64,000 nt of DNA. Source: Anarhynchus alexandrinus. Its lineage: Eukaryota > Chordata > Aves > Charadriiformes > Charadriidae. The stretch spans positions 95,161 through 159,160 of the forward strand of contig VUYV01000334.1 in assembly GCA_008711295.1 (NCBI GenBank), read 5' to 3'. The notes beneath the pieces were generated by a model. It did no database searches. It was not told the origin of the DNA and saw only the letters and a list, made by a program, of their open reading frames with translations. Below are positions 60,791-64,000 of the stretch, piece by piece. A program made the translations under genes and the position numbers. Numbering within the stretch: position 1 is the first letter of the stretch; the number at the start of each line of letters is the position of its first letter.

Positions 60791-62608
60791 CACAGCCAGG
60801 GTAAGGACTCAGCAGGGCATCAAAGCTACATCTCTACATCACCAGGAGAAGAGTGAAGAGGCAGAGCAACCCTACAGCTTTCCAGCAGCTGCAGCCTTGG
60901 AATTGGGTCTTTAGAGAGCAGAGCCCAAATGGCCTCCTCTGAAGGAGAAGGCCTTTGCAAAGCTAGGTAGTGAGTAACACCTTTCTCTCGACAGCATCCA
61001 GCAATTCCTACAGGGAAAGGGCAACACTAAAGGATATCACTCTGATGCTAACAGTCTCAGGGGGAAGAAAAGGATGTTCCAGATCGGGGCCATTTGAATT
61101 AAAAAATTAAAAAAAAAAAAAAGAAAAGTTTGTTGGAGGGAGCCACGCCCATGATCTGAGCCAAAACCACTGAATCAGCCTCAGATTTGGGGCTGATCCC
61201 TCCTCGCTCCTGCTGCACGGGGAAAACAGCTCACCGCCACCGTGCGCCGGTGGGAATAAGCAGACGAAAAGTAGAATCAGCTCCATGCCAGGCTGTCGGC
61301 CAGGCTCTTACGGCACTGGTTTTGCTGCTCTGATTTACACCCCTGCGCTTGGCTGATAAATCGGGAGCCACGAGGCAAACTGGGATCCCTCCAGTTGAAC
61401 ATCCACTGGTTCAACAGTAACCCAGGGCAGGAGGGGAGAACCCCTGACTCTGCTCACAGCCACGTTGTCCTCAGCCCAGCACCTCGTTGTGCAGCATTTC
61501 CTGAGCCGCACCACTGCAAACCGAAAGAAAATGGGGATTGTCAGCCCTGCCTGGCTGCAACCTGCCTAACGGGGACCCAGCCCCAAGCCTGGGTATCATC
61601 TGTCACAGCAAAAGGTGGGGAAAGTCCCTGTGAGGACCTGGAAAGACCCGAAGAATGTGAGACTGCCACCTCCTCAGCAGTGTGGATTTTCTCCAGCATC
61701 CCTGGGGAAAAAGGCCAGCCCTGAGATAAAGGGGCTTGTTGACTTTTAACACCACCTGGGGGAGGAAGAAAAAAAAAAAAGAAAAGAAAAAAAAAAGGAA
61801 GCAGAGAAACAAACCCAGAGAAGGAGGAGGAAAACAAGAGGTTTATAGCCTGCCTTGAAAAGACCTAAAAAAAAGAGTGAAATTCTTGGCTCCCCTCACA
61901 CCTATTAGCCTAGGAAATGGTGCCCGGTCTCCGCTGAGACCTGACTGAGACCAAAGGCAAGTCAACCTGTTAGCAGGTACTTGAGAGAGGGGCTGGTGGC
62001 TGGATTGGGCTGGAGGCGTGAGAAGCCCCCGCGGTCTCCCCCATTCAGGTCTCCTAATGACCATATAAAAGGGTTGGGGGCGGCTTTCAGGGCAATCAGC
62101 TCCCTCCGAGCATCCCTCGCACAAAAACCCCATGGCCATAACTCCGCTCTCCCCCTGCCAAGGCGAACAGCCCGGAGGGACGGCGTTCCTGCATATCTAT
62201 ACGTCCCCACCGCTGTGGCAAGGGCTATTTGAACTGTTTTCCCAAGCTGGAGACGTTCCTCCCACATGTCACACTCCAGGTCGAATAATTTGGCCTTTGA
62301 TGTTGGTGAGCACCATACCGTAGTGCAGGGGATGGGGATGTCTAAGCAGGGTCTGTTTGGGCAGCAGCTGGTTGCGGCATCCCACGTGTATGTCCCCAGA
62401 TAAAGCAAACCCAAACCCAAAAGTTTTGTAGCAAAATTCCTCTTGTTTTCCCACATCCAGGCTCAGGTCAGGCACCAGTAATTCTTGAAGTGAAAACAAG
62501 AGCCTGGCAAAGTTACTTTTCTTCAGCCATCATCTTCTTTCACCCCATATCTCTGGTCCTGAAACACATTGCAAGGTTGTGACAGTTTAACCGGGGGGTT
62601 TGGTTTTC
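60791..62608. other. non-coding DNA between two CR1 copies
   Basis: A-rich tracts at about 61103-61124 and 61770-61796. Moderately CpG-rich patches near 61190-61380 and 61990-62240. A 164-codon minus-strand frame (61962-62456) resembles nothing known and is not called. Confidence 0.35.
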
Positions 62609-62735
62609 ATAGAATCACAGAATGGTTTGGGTTGGAAGGGACCTTAAAGATCATCGAGTTCCAACCCCCCTGCCATGGGCAGGGACACCTCCCACTAGAC
62701 CAGGCTGCTCAAAGCCCCATCCAGCCTGGCCTTGG
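62609..62735 (-). mobile_element. short CR1 LINE 3' fragment
   Basis: The reverse complement of the CR1 3' UTR, from 'atagaatcacagaatggttt' through 'ccatccagcctggccttgga', is about 127 bp and strongly 5' truncated. It is closely related to the 3' end at 60660-60790 but in opposite orientation. Confidence 0.93.
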
Positions 62736-63561
62736 ACTTCTTTCATTTTGTTTTGTAGAGGAAAAAATCTGTCTGTGGACAGTCGGAGGAAAATGGAAGT
62801 GTTTCATTTCAGCATTTCCAAAGGAAGAAGTTTCTAATCTTCAACATGACTCAATGCCATTTTCATTATTAAAAATATTTTTAACTGTTTTAAATAATTA
62901 AAAAAAACCCCGAGGTTTAAAAGCAGTGAAAAAAATGGAACCACCTTTGTCTTCATCCGTTCAGAGTCATTTTCTTTCCAATGATTTAGTTGATTAAGAA
63001 CATTACTTTTGTTTTTCACAGTGCCACAGTACATTTCCACTGTTCTTATACTTGTTTTGGGGGTGGACTTTTGCTGAATGAAGAAAATCCTTTGTGTTTT
63101 ACCATAGAGCATCAAGTTTGCAACTGGATCACTTCCACTTGCACAGAGTCTAGGAGGTCAGATCCAGCATCCACCATCTGACATCCAACCTCCTGGATCT
63201 GCCTAGGACCTCCCTATGCTTGGTGAGAAGACCCAGACTTAGACACCCATAACCATTCCTTACCCTATCCCCTGTCCAACAAATTTAGGCAGAACCTTGA
63301 ACTGTGCTTCAAAACTGAATGCTCCTTAGCATAAAATATCCTTGCAGGTCCTAAGCACATAAATGCACCCCTCATTTTCTCTCCCAGGGAGAGGTCAAGG
63401 TTGTCCTCGATGATCTACAGATCCTTCCCACATCCCAGAGGTCACTGGGGCTTTGGAAAGGCCTGCCAAGTGCTTGGATCACCAGCCTCTCTCTCATCCT
63501 TTCCTCTCTGTTCCTGTCCTCAAACCCTTCTCATGTCAGAGTATTTAACAATGTGAGATTA
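62736..63561. other. non-coding DNA with an imperfect palindrome
   Basis: No exon is recognised. GGAGGTCAGATCCAG (63153-63167) faces CTGGATCTG and GACCTCC (63193-63213) as an imperfect inverted repeat interrupted by five bases. Confidence 0.4.
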
Positions 63562-63592
<31 letters not shown>

Positions 63593-63753
63593 CTTTTCTT
63601 TTCTTTTCTTTTCTTTTCTTTTCTTTTCTTTTCTTTTCTTTTCTTTTCTTTTCTTTTCTCTTCTTTTCTTTTCTTTTTTCCCTTCCCTTCCCTTCCCTTC
63701 CCTTCCCTTCTCTTTTCTCTTCTCTTTTCTTCTCTTTTCTCTTTTCTTTTCTT
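63562..63753. repeat. pentanucleotide satellite (CTTTT)n to (CCCTT)n
   Basis: About 115 bp of regular TTTTC units is followed by six CCCTT units (about 63680-63710) and then a mixed CTTTT/CTCTT tail. On the minus strand these read AAAAG and AAGGG. The frames of 74-91 codons on both strands are produced purely by the repeat. Confidence 0.97.
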
Positions 63754-64000
63754 ATGTCTTTGAGCTTTCCAATAGTCACACAATGGTTTTTGCTCTTCCC
63801 CCTCATTTTAAATTGTTCTGTCTCCTAGGGGCAAAACAATTCAACACATCCTGAGCTTTCCTCAAGACCCTGGTTCCAGGCTGCACATTCACCCAGCTCC
63901 ACTGAGCGCTCCCCTCCCTGAAACTGGACACAAGAACACAGGAAAGAGAGGCAGGAGACACTGAAGTCGTTCTGAAATGACTATTCAGGTGGAGGGTCTC
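63754..64000. other. non-coding DNA at the right edge
   Basis: No exon or repeat is recognised. Confidence 0.35.

Noticed and set aside
61962..62456. 164-codon minus-strand frame
   Set aside because: No domain or homology recognised, no promoter or splice evidence, and overlapping frames are open on the other strand.
63531..63828. K/E-rich and F/S-rich frames
   Set aside because: Direct translation of the pentanucleotide satellite.
1..64000. A second Wnt gene (WNT9A), tRNA genes, CRISPR arrays, LTR retroelements
   Set aside because: Looked for the Wnt CKCHG-SGSC block on both strands and found only WNT3A exon 4. No tRNA cloverleaf, spacer-repeat array or paired LTRs were seen.

Overview
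This is vertebrate nuclear DNA, almost certainly from a bird. Two CR1 LINE copies have avian-type 3' ends, a third is intact enough to carry the end of the CR1 reverse-transcriptase frame, and much older amniote repeats (a MIR-like SINE family, a 5S-headed AmnSINE1-type SINE) are still readable. Gene density is low. Nearly all open frames in the window are chance frames or frames across simple repeats.

The only gene I can support is WNT3A on the + strand. Its last two coding exons are present: exon 3 (25652-25917) and exon 4 (28897-29376, to the stop). Both have canonical splice sites and compatible phase. Together they encode the second half of a secreted Wnt ligand, including the lipid-modified serine loop, one N-glycosylation sequon and 20 cysteines. 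I could not find the signal-peptide exon or exon 2, so 1-25651 is best read as a long intron 2, with the first two exons lying before the window. This is inferred from the human exon structure.

Layout: (1) 504-4582 is a 2,039-bp segment present twice head to tail, separated by a single N, probably an assembly artefact. (2) 4583-25651 is intronic sequence with an old CR1, MIR-like SINEs, a CpG island (about 13.3-14.25 kb), a palindrome-rich CNE-like block (14.6-15.7 kb) and a well-preserved AmnSINE1-type element (22.36-22.84 kb). (3) 25652-29490 holds the WNT3A exons and proximal polyadenylation signal. (4) 29.5-53 kb is repeat-poor intergenic or 3'-UTR-like DNA with an AU-rich, polyadenylation-signal-rich block at 36.4-37.64 kb, a 20-bp minisatellite and degraded amniote repeats. 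(5) 53.2-57.6 kb is a second cluster of CpG-rich and AT-rich CNE-like blocks. (6) 57.6-64 kb contains two CR1 copies and a long pentanucleotide satellite.

No RNA gene, CRISPR array or complete retroviral element was seen. Repeat-family names come from recognised consensus patterns, not a database search. Boundaries of repeats, CpG islands and CNE-like blocks are approximate.
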